In this document: positions 45,479 to 57,884 of the stretch, one piece after another
Layout: the number at the start of each line of letters is the position of its first letter
How positions within the stretch are numbered: position 1 is the stretch's first letter
DNA from: Cocos nucifera
Taxonomy: Eukaryota > Streptophyta > Magnoliopsida > Arecales > Arecaceae
Reading direction: 5' to 3'
Assembly (NCBI GenBank): GCA_006176705.1
Contig: QRFJ01004831.1
Location: forward strand, 62,001-126,000
Length of the DNA: 64,000 nt
Made by a program: the position numbers and the translations under genes
Notes under the pieces: generated by a model
The model's database searches: none
The model's input: only the letters and a program-made list of their open reading frames with translations
Told to the model about the DNA's origin: nothing

Positions 45479-46711
45479 GTAGCACAATCGACTTAAGGGA
45501 TTTTTCTAGACCTAAAAGCTCAAATCACTATGAATCAATCAAAGCACAAATAGATCAACATTCGAATCTTTGGGTTGGCTAGGTAAAAGATGAAAATGTG
45601 GGAGGCTCCCCTCACTCTCGCGAGATTCTAATTAAGTAACCACAATTCTCTTAGGCATTTGCCATGTACCTTTAGTCTTAGACACCAACTTACGGAATCA
45701 ACTGTAGACCAAACTTGTACTAAAACTCATCATAGCAACTGAATTTGACTTGTTTTGATCCTATTCTTTTTTTAATGTCTAATTGATTTTAGTTTAGGCT
45801 TGGATCAATGCACATGAGATTGATGGTTTTTGGGCTAAGGAAAGGTGATGAAATCCTTCTCTTATCTTATGATAGGAGTGCCATTAGGATACCTTAAGGA
45901 TACAAACAAGATGCAAACATTGATTCAAAATGAAATAAAATAGTACCAATTAAGTTACCAAACTAGAAAATAAGATTAAGTTAAAAAAAATGAAACTAAA
46001 TTACTAAAAATATGAAGTTTAAATAAACCTAAAATTATTTCTAAGTGCAGAAAATTTCAGACTTCTAAAAATTCTATTTTGGACCGCAGAATCCTTTGGT
46101 TGAAGTTCTGCAATAGGGCTCTCAAAGGATTGTTTTCTTAGTTTTCAAAGTATGACCAAATTTCTTGTTGAGTTAGAATTCTAGAAAACTAAGTCTTGAA
46201 GTTTTTGAATGTTTCAATAGGTATGAAACTTTGTTTTTCCTCAGGTTGCACAGAACAGGATAGGTTATAGAACTCAGTGTGCTAACCTTCAACTAACAAA
46301 CAAATCTGGCATCAATTCTAGATCTATTTTCTAGATTTTCACTTACAAAAATATTCATTATCGAATCTAGTTTTCAAATTATTGAATTTCATAAATTTCT
46401 GATTCTCCTATAGATAGGAATGCTTATTTCATTCATAGGTGCACAAACAGATTTCTAAACAATTTTTAGATGCAAAAATAAGGACATGTAAGAATTTTCA
46501 GAAGTGTCTTAAAGGATCAAATAATTTTTTATTTTCATGAAATTTAAAAATCCACTTAACAATCAAGTCTAGAACCTACACAAAAATTTTAAAAGTTTTC
46601 TGAGGTCTCTAGAAATGAAAATCATAGTTTCTTTAAGGACTGCATAGGATACCAATATACAGATTTTGATGCAGAAAACTATCTAAATAGAAAACTTTAG
46701 CTCTAATCTAA
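45479..46711 (-). other. Leader of element G
   Basis: 1.2 kb between the primer site and gag. It is AT-rich, with no sustained frame and nothing recognisable. Confidence 0.6.
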
Positions 46712-46727
46712 CCATGCTCTGATACCA
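46712..46727 (-). other. Primer binding site of element G
   Basis: Minus strand TGGTATCAGAGCATGG is an intact 16-base complement of initiator methionine tRNA, separated from the LTR by six bases. Confidence 0.9.
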
Positions 46728-46733
46728 AACTAA

Positions 46734-47810
46734 TGTAGGATGATTCAGATCTAGAGGAGGCAAGCATTCAAATTTATTAACAATTAATAGATAGCCTGCA
46801 AATAAAAAAAACTAAAGAGATGATTATGCTAAAATCGAAAAAAGACTATTGATATGCATGCATGTTGAACAGTCTTTAGATCTAGATTCGGACCACAGAT
46901 GATTAAAAAATCATCCATGATTAGGGCATCTGATCAAAATTAAAAGAATTTAGATCTAATTAGCAAAGAAGCCTAGGATTAACTATTTAGAATAACGATC
47001 TACTCAGATTTTCAGAAACAAGGGATCTCACAAAACACGTCGACAAAGTTTTCTAGATGAAGGAGGAATCAAAACATCGATTCAGGCAAGTTTTTCCATC
47101 GTCCATGATCATGGGGATTCAATCCGAGCATACGAAGAATTACCTGCATCAACAAAAATACATCAGTAATCATGAAGGATGGCATAGATTTGGAAATTTA
47201 GATAATTATGATGCTGAAATTAGATCCTATAGAATGAGAGATTGTTGAGGAGTCTTCTTTCTTCAACCTTCAAACTTGAGAGGGATTTTAGAAGAGAGAT
47301 GAAAGGAAGAGGGAAGGAAGAGAGAGAGAAGAAAGAGAGGAAGAGAAGGAAGAGGGATTAGTCGGTAGAGTGGCAGGAAGAAGAGAGCACGTAGGGAGAA
47401 AGAAATAAACATAATTTTTATTCTCAAAACATCCGATAATTACAAAACCCTTTATTTCCCCTTTTAAAAGAAAACACTAACAAACAAAATAGAAAGAAGG
47501 TGCATGGAGGTTGGATGCACCAATCTGGATGGTATTCTATTTTGTGAAGATCTCTAATCTCGTGCATGAAGAATATCTAGATGTGCGACTTCAAGGTGGC
47601 ATGGCTCCATAAAACTCATCCAGGTGGCTGACTTGAATTGAACTTAATTACAAATCAAACCCAAATAGCTGATCCTAACTAGGAGATCAAACCCAATCTA
47701 AGGACTTAATTTATTATAGGACTCAAAAATAAAAATTATAGGACTTAATAAAATTAAGGCTCTATCAACCATTGAGCCATAATGAATCATAGTGATTGGT
47801 GTCCATACCA
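46734..47810 (-). repeat. 5' LTR of element G (right copy)
   Basis: 1077 bp, aligned with 39584-40747 apart from the 69-bp duplication and a short block. It ends ATACCA before GAAAG. On the plus strand it begins TGTAGGATGATTC, against TGATGTGGGATGACTC in the left copy. Confidence 0.93.
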
Positions 47811-48451
47811 GAAAGACTTAGGGTGTGGGATTTGTAGAGATACCAATCAAGGTATCTAGGTGAGAGAATAAAGAAGAAGAAGAGGATCTTCTTCTAGGAT
47901 TTTCTTCTAAATCTCTTCCTCTATCTTTTGTGAGTGTTTGAGAGGTGTCTCAACGTCATAAACCTTCTTCCTCATCTTCTAAAAGTTGAAGAGTCCAAGT
48001 CTTGAAGAAGAAAGATTTAGATCGACTGTCGAAGAAGGATCAACATAGTACTAGCATACTATACTGATTTTCGGACATCAAACTTCTGATCAGAGATCGA
48101 GGGCTCATGTAGATATCCTTTAGAGGCCAAACACATGTGCGGCTCAGAGCATCAACCTCAGTCCCAAATTAGTAAGTTAGATAGTCTAACCTACAAAGAT
48201 AATAAAGATCTGATCTCTTACTTATATATCTAGATCCGATCTAGAGTAGTTTACTATTGATATGATCAATATGTAGTTTTTTGATGTTTTAATTTTTGAT
48301 TTAATAGCATACTTTAATCATGTAATAGAATCCTAGATCTAGTATTTTATGTTATTTTATTCATAAATTAATAAGATTAATTCATCTCTTCCACTATAAT
48401 TTTAAAAAAAATTTAAAAGCTAACCCTAGAATCCTAGATCTATTTTCTTTA
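47811..48451 (+). repeat. 5' LTR of element F, second part
   Basis: It starts with the duplicated GAAAG and then continues the alignment with the 3' LTR (56178-56819). It ends TTCTTTA. Confidence 0.9.
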
Positions 48452-48453
48452 AT

Positions 48454-48465
48454 TAGTATCAGAGC
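48454..48465 (+). other. Primer binding site of element F
   Basis: TAGTATCAGAGC, one G to A change from the initiator-Met complement, two bases after the LTR. Confidence 0.82.
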
Positions 48466-50377
48466 CAGGTTCTTTATTACATGATTACTGATGCATGTTT
48501 AGATTATTTTTAGCTTAGATATAATTTATAATCTAATATTTAAATCTAAAATTAGAAATTAGATCACACAAACTGATATAAGATTGTCCTGCTGTAAGGT
48601 TTACCCCTTATAGTGGAGAGATTATCCTAGTTCATGTAGATCTATTATAATTCATAAATTTATTAAATATGATCTAATTTTTATTTATAATTTATTAGAT
48701 TTAAAAGATATTTAAATTTAAAAATAAATATTTTAGATTGCATAGACTGATTATAAGGTTGTTCTGCTGTAAGATTTATCCTTACAGTGGAGAGATTATC
48801 CTAGTACGTGCTGATCTAAAATTTTGATCATAAAATTTTAGATTAGATTTAAAAAATTTTATAATCTAATTAAAAATATTTTAATCAAATTTTTATCATC
48901 ATAAATATGTTAGATTTAATCTAAATTGATTTATGATTGATTAGAATTGAAATAGTTTCAATTACATGGATATATTTAGATTAGATCTAAAGTAGTTTTA
49001 TGTTTATTTTATTTGTATATTGATTATAAATCAAACATGCAACTGGTTGGTAGAATAATGTTATAAAAATATTTTATAAATATAAAAATTATTTTTAAAA
49101 TATCGAACCCCAATCCTCAGTCCAAAACTTAATTGAGAATTAAGAGTTATTTTGATTAGGATCTAGGATTATGAATTGAAGATCCTAAAATGCAAATCAT
49201 AACACATTGGATTAATGGATTAGTATAAATTAGGTCCATTAATTGGGTTAGACCTAAAGTTAGATTAAAGAATGGACTTAATTAAAGAATTGACTAAATC
49301 TAATCAATAGTTGTCTTAGATTAGGTCAAGAATTTTCTAGATTAATTATAATAATTATAGTTGGTCAAGTCCATATCTTTAGCGAAAACCAAGATAGACT
49401 TGATTCTTGGCTATGTAGTCTAGCATGAACTATTGGTTGATCTAATTAAGACTAATTAACTAGTTGGTGTCTAACATAAGTTTGGCATTCCAAATCGGTG
49501 ATTTTTAATTGGTAGCTTGTTTACCTAGCCATTTGTAATGCTGTCTAAGGTAAGCTTTGGTAGACCACCTCCCACCGATCTCACTTACCTAGCCTTCTTG
49601 GTAAAATTATATTCTGATCAGATCACTTGACAATTCAAGCTGACCCATATCAGCTAGGTAAATAGTGTGACTGATTTAGGTGCTCTTAGATCAGCTTATT
49701 AATGGTATCCCTTAAGTTAACTTGGTGAAGCTAGTGAGAGGATCATGATAAACTGGTCCATCTGATCTTCTTTTTTCTAAAATTAAATTAATTAAATTTT
49801 TTAAAATTATTAGATTCTTAAAATAAAATAGTTATGGTGATAACTAGATCATAATCTTTCATTAAGTGGATGATAATGAGTCAATTAGTTGGATGATCAT
49901 TGGAGGCCCAAAGGCCTAGTGTTTATCGACTAGTAAAATTATCATTCATAATATGACTTCTTGGCCGTATCTTTCTAAATGGTGGTTAGGTTGACCAACC
50001 AAAGTTGAGCTTAATCATTCATTGGTTAGATGAACTAAGTATGGTCATGTTAATGATTGGGCCTAATCGGACCTTTTTAGTGAAGGCCAAAGCCTACTGA
50101 TTAGGAACTAGGACAAAATTAAATTATTAAAAATTATTTAAAGAAATAATTAGTTATGAACCTAATCTTAGATGTACATGGGTTGATCAACCAAGTTGGG
50201 CTTGTGTATAATATATGTGGATTCTAATATCCACTAAGAAATTAGGATAATTCCTCAAATTGGAGGTAGAGGCTACTAATTTGAATAAAATAGTGAAAGA
50301 ATTTTTTGATTAAAGTCTAAATTTTTAGGTTTAATGAATCAATTACTAGTTAGATTTTAGTTTTCCTATGTGCAGAT
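48466..50377 (+). other. Leader of element F, with a duplicated hairpin motif
   Basis: 1.9 kb without a coding frame. Two direct repeats of about 70 bp (around 48570-48650 and 48740-48815) share CTGCTGTAAG and GTGGAGAGATTATCCTAGT. In each, CTGTAAG and CTTACAG/CTTATAG can pair (48592-48613 and 48767-48787). Confidence 0.65.
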
Positions 50378-51240
50378 ATGGCCACTTCTCTTTCACTCTG
50401 ATCATTGTTAGATAATGATAAGCTGGTGGGATCCAACTTTGGTAGCTGATATCATAAGTTGAATATTATCCTAGAGCATGAACGGATCTTGTACGTATTG
50501 ACAGACCAGCACCTAAGGAGCCAGCTGTAAATGCACATGGGTCAGTAAGAGACACTTACCAGAAGTGGCTCAGCGATAGAACCACAGTATGTTGTATTAT
50601 GCTGGCGACTATGAGCGATGAGTTCAATCGTAGGTTCGAGACAACTCAGTCAAAAGACATGCTTCAAGTATTAAAGGAGTCTTTTGGCACATCTGATGAC
50701 GTTAAGAGGTACAAGATTAGTTGTGCCATCTTCAGTGCCAAGATGAGGGATGGAGCTTCAGTCACTAATCATATACTATATATGATCGAGTTGATGAAGC
50801 ATTTGAGCAAGATCGGCTTTTTCTTGCAAGAGCAGCTAGGAAAGATGCAATATTGAACTCGCTGCCCAAGTTTTATCTTCCATTTCTCACTCATTATAGA
50901 ATAACAAAGTCTGAAGCTAACTACCATCGGTTACTGAGGTTACTTCAAAACTTCGAGAAGGATCACCAACTCTATAAGAAGTCGGTGACCTAGTAGGAGG
51001 TTCATCTTCTGGTTCTCGATCCTTTAAAAAAGAAAAGATGAACAAGAAGAAGAAATTCAAAAAGATACAAGTTTAAGTTGGGACATCTGTGCAGGGCTAG
51101 ACCAAGAAGATAAAGCCCGATAAGAGTCAAGTTGACTGCTTTTTCTGTAAAAAGCGGGGGCACTGGAAGAGGAACTATCCTCAGTACATTGCCTTTTTAG
51201 ACCTAAATAGGCTGAGAAAGAAGCAAACTGTTGCTGGATA
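50378..51240 (+). pseudogene. gag: gag of element F (broken)
   Basis: The ATG at 50378 (MATSLSL) is followed by TGA stops at 50399-50401 and 50444-50446, then KLNIILEHERILYVLTDQHL. An open stretch from 50599 gives MLATMSDEFNRRFETTQSKD, KESFGTSDDVKRYK and MRDGASVTNHILYMIELMKH. The zinc knuckle (51137-51178) reads CFFCKKRGHWKRNY, with the last Cys changed to Tyr. The gene is not functional. Confidence 0.85.
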
Positions 51241-52829
51241 AGATATTTATATGATAACTCTTTATAATTTCTCTATCTATGATATTACTGACTGGGTATT
51301 GGATATAGGTAGCCTTTACCATATTTATAATTTATTGCAGAAATTGCAGGTCAGTAGGAGATTCGAGTAAGGTGATAGGTTCTTGAACATTTGAGATGGA
51401 AGATCAATTCCAGTTCTAGCATTAGAAATCTTATAGCTTGTATTTGAGTCTCATACGATTGTTCTTAATAATTATCATTTTTATTCTAGTTTCTTTTTTA
51501 ATATCATTTCTATAGGTCTTTTGGCCAAAGATAATTATGAAATTTTAATAAAAAAAGAATTTTGTAATGTCATTATGAATAGTATTACTATATTCTCTAA
51601 ATATTTGAACAATGGTGTATATATATTATCACAATCTATTAATGTGTCTACTCAACTGGCAAGCATCCTAGGTTAGATAGTGTATCTGATATCTACTTAT
51701 TGTACTGTAGGCTAGATCACATCAACAAGAATAGGATAAATAGATTAACTCATGAGGACATCCTCGAAGTCAATGATTGTGAATCACTTTCAATCTGTGA
51801 GTCTTGTCTAGTTAAAAAATGATCAAATCACTTTTTATTGGAAAAGGTGAGAGAGACACTGAGCTTTTAGGTCTAGTATATATTCATGTATGTGGACCCA
51901 TGAGCACTAGTGCTAGAGGTGGATATCTCTACTTTATCAGTTTCATAGATGATATGTCCAGGTATGGATATGTATATCTGGTGAAACATAAATAGGATTC
52001 ATTTGAAATGTTCAAACGATTTCGAAGTGAAGTAGAAAAATAAATTAGGAAGAGTATTAAAACTCTTCGATCTGACCGAGGAGGAGAATACCTTTCTACT
52101 GAGTTTTCATATATCTAGGAGAGAATGAGATTCTCTCCCAATGGACTCCTCTAAGAATACCACAACATAATGATGTGTCTGAAAGGAGGAATCAGACTCT
52201 GTTAGATATAGTCCAATCCATGATGGGTTTTACTTACTTGTCGATATTCTTTTGAAGATATGCACTCGAATCGGCTTGCTATCTTTTAAATAGGATTTTA
52301 AGTAAGTCTATAATTAAAAATCCATATGAGATATGGATAGACTGTAAGCCAGCACTTTCACATCTTATGGTCTGGGGGTGCCTGGCTTATGTGAAATGGT
52401 TAATCACAGATAAATTTGGACCTAAGTCTGACAAGTGCACATTCATAGGGTATCCTAAAAAAATTAAAGGATATATTTTCTACCATGCTGATGACAAAAA
52501 GTGTTCGTTAGTCTTAAGGCAATTTTTTTGAAAAAAGAGTTTCTTGGTGAAGGAATCATTTTGCCTCTAAGATTGAACTTGATGAAGTTCAATAGGTAGA
52601 AAGATCGACACCAGTAGCTGAACCTGAATCGGATTTGATTAGATCAAATTCGGAGCCCAATGTATCTGCACTATTAAGATGATCCAATAGAGTACCACAT
52701 CAACCAGACAGATACTATGATTTATTGGTTCGAGATGGTGATCCCATCCAACTCAATGAGAATGATGAGGATCCAATCACCTATATGGATGCAATGCAAA
52801 GATCTGATTTCAAAAAATAGCTTGAGGCC
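51241..52829 (+). pseudogene. pol: Protease and integrase of element F (broken)
   Basis: The protease motif reads D-I-G (51302-51310) in place of D-S-G. Integrase landmarks are LDHINKNRINRL (about 51712), CESCLVK (about 51797), VCGPMSTSARGGYLYFISF, DDMSRYGYVYLVKHK and LRSDRGGEYLST (about 52068-52100). Frames and stops change often after 52100, and the catalytic Glu region is badly worn. A linker with acidic stretches (about 52560-52760) precedes reverse transcriptase. Confidence 0.83.
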
Positions 52830-54320
52830 ATGAAATCTGAAATGAAGTCCATGAAGATCAACGATGTATGGACATTAGTTAACCCACCTAAAGGGGTTAA
52901 ATCCATTGGATGTAAATGGATCTTCAAGAGGAAGAGGAGCTCAGACAGAAAGGTGGAGACCTATAAAGCCCGTCTAATTGCCAAGAGGTATCGTCAACTT
53001 TATGGTATTGACTATGATGAGATATTCTCTCCTATGACAATAATCAAATCCATTCAAATAATACTTGCGATAGCTGCCCATCTGGCAAATAAATATGAAA
53101 ATAGCTTTCCTAAATGGAGAGCTGATCGAAGAGATGTATATGATACAATCTGAAGGGGTCACATCCATAGATGAGTCTAAGGTGTGCAAGCTTTAGAGAT
53201 CCATTTATGGATTGAAGCAAGCATCTCAGAGTTGGAACATGCATTTTAATAAGGTGATCAAGATATATAGCTTCATTAAGAATGGAGAAGAGCCCTACAT
53301 TTATAAATAGGCAAATGGTCCAGCAGTGGTATTCCTTGTCTTATATGTGGATGATATTCTCTTAATCGAGAATGACATCCCTGTATTGCAAGGAATAAAA
53401 TTTTGGTTGTCATCTCAGTTTTCCATGAAGGACTTGGATGAAGCATCCTATATTTTAGGAATGAAGATCTATAGAGATAGATCTAAGAGGACATTTGGAT
53501 TATTCTAGTCCACGTACATAAAAATTATGCTGAAGAGGTTCAGCAAGAAGAATTTCAAAAAGGACTATCTTCTGATAGGCCATGAAATTTCTTTCTCTAA
53601 GAATGATTGTTCGATAACTCTTGAAGAGAGAGAGCATATAAATAGAGTCCTATATGCTTCGATATATCACGTACGCCATGATATGTACGAGATCAGATGT
53701 GGTATACTCACTAGGAGTAATGAGTAAATACTAGTCTGATCTAAGAGAGAACCACTGAAAAGTGGTAAAAGCCATCCTCAAGTATTTAAGAAATACTAAG
53801 AACCAATGGTTGGTTTATGGCAAGTCAGATCTGAAACTTATGGGATTTACCGACTCCAGCTTTCAATCTAACCATGATGACAGCAGAGTGTTGGGTTATA
53901 TCTTTACTCTAAATGGTGGAGCCATCTGCTGGAAGAGTTTCAAGCAACATATTATGGCAGACTCTATTTGTGAAGTGGAGTACATCGCAATATCAGATGC
54001 CACGAAGAAAGCTGTGTGGCCAAGAAAATTCATCATCGAGCTTGGAGTAACATCCTTCCTTGATGGTTCGGTTTTGCTCTACTGTGACAGTACTGGTGTC
54101 AATTACTCAAGTGCAGAAATTGAAAGTACATCAGCAGATGAAGCACAAGCTGCGCTGCTACCATCTAATCTGAGAGATCATAGATTAAGGTGACGTCGAT
54201 CTTTAAAAGATCAATGGAAAGAAGAACCTAGCCGACTCCTTCACTAAAGCCTTGGCAATAAAAGAGTTCAACAACCACAAGTTGAAGATGGATATTAGAT
54301 ACTATGCCAAGTGGCTTTAG
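52830..54320 (+). pseudogene. pol: Reverse transcriptase and RNase H of element F (broken)
   Basis: The open start runs from 52830 (MKSEMKSMKINDVWTLVNPP, GCKWIFKRKR, YGIDYDEIFSP). A frame change comes near 53085, before AFLNGELIEEMYM. YVDD is intact at 53344-53355, followed by FSMKDLDEASYILGMKIYRD. RNase H spans 53762-54193 (GFTDSSF, GGAICWKSFKQHIMADSICE, VEYIAISDATKKAVW, LLYCDST). The terminal block ends YYAKWL and TAG at 54318-54320. Stops lie at 53506 and 53725, with a frame change near 54110. Confidence 0.9.
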
Positions 54321-54333
54321 GATAAATGGAAGT
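54321..54333 (+). other. Polypurine tract of element F
   Basis: GATAAATGGAAGT between the pol stop and the 3' LTR corresponds to GACAAGTGGGAGA of element A with transitions. Confidence 0.75.
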
Positions 54334-56819
54334 TATTAAAAAATGTATTCCAAAGCCAATCATCAGTCTGTTGATGGTTGTACTATCTTATAATTATAAT
54401 TAATTTATTAATAAATAAAATAAATATTTTAGCATTTTTATCATAAAGTTAATTTACATCTTATAATGAATTCTATTATTATGATGAAGTTCTTAAGACT
54501 ATTTAGTTTTGATAAAAGGAGGATTTATCAATTAGTCCTTAAATTGTTCATGATCAAATGATATGTTGTTAATTAGAACGATAGTATTTATCGAGCATAG
54601 GTCATTATATGCCATATAGATTAGTTATCTCTTAACCAAGGAGTATGGAGATACTGGTATGGCATACAAATGAGATGTAAGGATATATCATCACTGAACA
54701 TGACCAACTCTAAAGCATTCTACTATCGAGAATTGCTCTAATGGGATATAGGTATAAGTGTCTCTTAGACTTAAAATCACCACAGTGGCTTGCAAGCAAC
54801 TCACTATACTTTGGTATCAAACTAACTAAATTTCTAATTCAGTAATGAAAGATTTTTGGGCATAGTCAAGTACTTGCAAAATCGGTGAGTGATCAAGATG
54901 GGATTGACCACTCTAAGAGTTGGAGAAGAATACATCATTGTATTTCAGTATAACAAAACCTTGGCTAGGATAATTCATAAAATGGATTTGGTATTTTGAA
55001 ATACAATGTGAATGATCTAATCGGGATTGATAGTTAAACTCTGAGGTGTCCTACAAGCATTTAGGTCAAGAGGATGAATTATATGGAAACTATATCCACA
55101 TGGATTTTAAGGATGTTGTTCTACACATTCAACCTATCCGACTGTCGAGTACCATTACTAGATGGTCACTTTGATTTGTATAGAAATTTATTTCTATGCT
55201 ATCAACTTAAGTTCAGATCTATGGGGTTATATGCATAAGAGTTCTCAATCTGATCGAATGGTTGATTGATGATTAAGGATCGTTCTAGGGTTAAACGATC
55301 AATACGATTGATATTTAACCTAGTACAAGTATTATAGGAGGATCGATAAGCAATTTGATTGCTAATTGACTTAATTTGATTAAGCTAGAGGACTAAGATT
55401 AAGTTTAATTAAATATAATTTAATTAAATTTAGTTTGGGCTTGATTGGATCAAGTTCAATTGGTTTATTAGATGAGCCAATTGCAAGGAAGAACTATTCC
55501 AAATTTAATTAGGACTTGATTGAACCCAATCTCTAATTTGATTAGAAATTAAATTATAATTAAATCTAATTTAATATAATTTAAGTAGGTTATTAGTTGG
55601 ACTAAGATCTATTCTAATTGGGTTAAATAAATCTTGATTTAATTTGCTTCATAAATCACTTGGACCAAATCAAAATACGAGTCCTAGTCACTATTCCTTG
55701 CGCCATTAACTCCTCACGCCCCCCACGCCCCTTTTTCTTTGTTTTGTTCATGGAAAACCCTCTCTCCCAGGTCTTCACGCATGCCCCCTTGCTCCCATTC
55801 TTTCTTACATGGAAGTTCATTAGTGGACCAAGTCAAATAAGGCTAGTTGGTTTGAAATCAAACTCTATTTGATAGAGTTTGATGCAATCAAAACTCTATC
55901 TCTTTGTGCTGCCAATCATCCTTATTATTTTCTGATTTTCTTATGAGAAAGAGGAGGATTTTGTGCGCCTATTTTTTTGTGGCCCGCGGTAGAAAAATTG
56001 GAGGGGGTGCCCAAGAGTTGGGTGCCCCATATGTTGCCATATTTGGATATATCTTGGCTAAGTATTTGACCTAGACAAGGAGTGTGTCCTAACTCTCTAT
56101 TTAAAGGATTTTTGGCTCTAATTTTTTAGAGATTCTAGAGCTTAGAGAGTGGTTCTTGGGCATGGAAAGAGCTAGGAGAGAAAGGCTTAGGGCATGGGAT
56201 TTGTAGAGACACCAATCAAGATGTCTAAGTGAGAGAACAAAGAAGAAGAAGAGGATCTTCTTCTAGGATTTTTTTCTAAATCTCTTTCTTCATCTTTTGT
56301 GAGTGTTTGAGAGGTGTCTCAGCATCACAATCCTTCTTCCTCATCTTCTAAAAGTTGGAGAGTCTAAGTCTTGAAGAAGAAAAATCCAGATCGACCATCA
56401 AAGAAGGATCAGCATAGTACTAGCATACTGTGCTGATTTTTAGACATCAAATTTTTAATCAGAGATCAAGGACTCGTGTAGACATCCTGTAGAGACTGGA
56501 CGTGTGTGCGGCTTGAAGGATCAACCTCAGCCCCAGATTAGCAAGTTAGAAAGTCTAACTTGCAAAGATAATAAGATCTGATCTCTTACTTATATGTCTA
56601 GATCTGATCTAGAGTAGTCTACTGTTGATATGATCAACATGTAGTTTTTTGATATTTTAATTTCTGATTTTATAGCATGCTTTTATCATGTAATAGAATT
56701 CTAGATCTAGGATTTTATGTTATTTTATTTATAAATTAATAAGATTAATTCATATCTTCTATTGTAATTTTGAAAAAGTTTCAAAAGCTAATCCTGGAAT
56801 TCTAGATATGTTTCCTTTA
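54334..56819 (+). repeat. 3' LTR of element F
   Basis: 2486 bp, TATTAAAAAATG...CCTTTA, followed by GAATT. A repeated CAAACTCTATTTGATAGAGTT motif is a hairpin (CTCTAT...ATAGAG); it occurs once here (55859-55880) and twice in the 5' copy (39232-39284). Confidence 0.93.
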
Positions 56820-56824
56820 GAATT

Positions 56825-57762
56825 TTCTTAAGAAGTAGAATTGGTTGACTAAGTTCGTGATGGCTAATTGTTTTGTTTGACTATTTTGGATTCTTTAAAC
56901 CAAAGAGAGCCAATCTTTGAGTCATGGGGTCAATGGGCGACCCGGTTTTCATCTATTGCTTGATGCATAAGTCCACATCAGTGACATCACCAAATCCACC
57001 ACTTCTTGTTATTAAAAAAGATAAATCTTTAAGATAGTATAATTATTTTCAGACCGTCTTGTATGAAGAATTAGTCCTAGCATGATGGGATGGACATATA
57101 GACTTTCTTTTTCTAGAGAGATAATTAGACCTAGGGCCTAATTACTTCTATTCAATAAATTAGAGGAGACGAACAAAATACATCAAGAGTAGATAAAACT
57201 AGATTTACACCAAAATTAATAATCTCAAACAAAGGACTCATCTTTCTCTTGATCATAGTTGAAATGAAGACTATCTATTTTTTGTTAAGTGGCATATACT
57301 AAACAAAACTACTGTCTTTATTTATTATTGTAATTTTTTGCTGAACACAATGTCTTTAGCCAGATAAACCAGCAAATTACAACCATTAATATCAGCCAGC
57401 CAAATAAAAGTCTCTATTGATAGTCCATGGTGTCCAACTATTTAAGAAGTCATCCAACTAAACTAGTAGGAGGTGGATACCTACATTTATCAGGAAACCT
57501 TCAAGTGACAGAACATGATAGAATAGATGTCAATACTCTCGCTATCCAGATCGCAGGTGACTGTCTTTAATATTAACCCCCTTTTTAATATTTAATAATT
57601 TATGTAAATATGCATTTTAAAAAAATTAATAAATGGGCTAGCCCTTTATGAGTCGGGCCATAACAGGCCAGGTTGAAAAGCCCTTTCGTTAAATGGGCTA
57701 CCAAAATATTAGCCCAACCCTACTATTTTAAGGGCTTAAACAAGCTAGCCTGTGGGCCACAA
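56825..57762 (-). other. 5' flank of hAT H transposase, continued
   Basis: About 0.94 kb of hAT sequence beyond F, with no gene. From 57620 on it has many GGGCTAGCCC / AGCCC / GGGCC motifs, i.e. a subterminal repeat region of the kind bound by hAT transposases. Confidence 0.6.
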
Positions 57763-57780
57763 CTCATTTTGATGGCTCTA
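57763..57780 (-). repeat. Right terminal inverted repeat of hAT H
   Basis: Read on the minus strand it is TAGAGCCATCAAAATGAG. TTAACAAG follows outside (57781-57788), matching TTAACAAA on the left. Confidence 0.78.
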
Positions 57781-57788
57781 TTAACAAG

Positions 57789-57884
57789 TATTTTCCCTAG
57801 GGCATGAGGGCGAAATCTACAAGATCATCCAGAAAGCTTTCAAGATTAGATGAAAGTTGAATGCCGAGTCGAGATGGAGATTAT
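57789..57884 (+). other. Tail of element D with polypurine tract
   Basis: The body of D resumes after the hAT duplication. GAGATGGAGATTAT (57871-57884) is the likely purine tract. Confidence 0.6.

Larger units (their letters stand above)
39584..47810 (-). mobile_element. Ty3/gypsy chromovirus-like retrotransposon G, complete, in 5' LTR of F
   Basis: Termini TGATGTGG...ATACCA are flanked by GAAAG on both sides (39579-39583, 47811-47815). On the minus strand the order is LTR, primer site, leader, gag, protease, reverse transcriptase, RNase H, integrase, chromodomain, LTR, so it is Ty3/gypsy. Length is 8227 bp. The coding region has several frame changes and stops but all domains are present, making this one of the better preserved elements here. 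It is the youngest layer of the right stack. Confidence 0.94.
37696..56819 (+). mobile_element. Ty1/copia retrotransposon F with TA...TA LTR ends, split by G
   Basis: The LTRs of about 2.5 kb match at 37696-39583 plus 47816-48451 (5') and 54334-56819 (3'). GAATT flanks the element on both sides (37691-37695, 56820-56824). Both LTRs begin TATTRAAAAAT and end CTTTA, so the usual TG...CA is missing in both. Between them are a primer site, a 1.9-kb leader, a broken gag-pol in copia order and a purine tract. G lies in the 5' LTR. F sits upstream of the transposase in H. Confidence 0.9.
25654..57780 (-). mobile_element. hAT DNA transposon H, spread over 32 kb by two nested retrotransposons
   Basis: Left end TAGAGCTGTTAAAAT (25654) and right end, read on the minus strand, TAGAGCCATCAAAAT (57780) are imperfect terminal inverted repeats typical of plant hAT elements. 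The flanking 8-bp duplications are TTAACAAA (25646-25653) and TTAACAAG (57781-57788), one base apart. Removing E and F leaves about 4.0 kb, a normal hAT size. A BED-type transposase is encoded on the minus strand, with its N-terminus at 37453 and its dimerisation domain at about 26330-26557. Subterminal regions at both ends are rich in GGGCC/GGGCT motifs. Confidence 0.85.
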
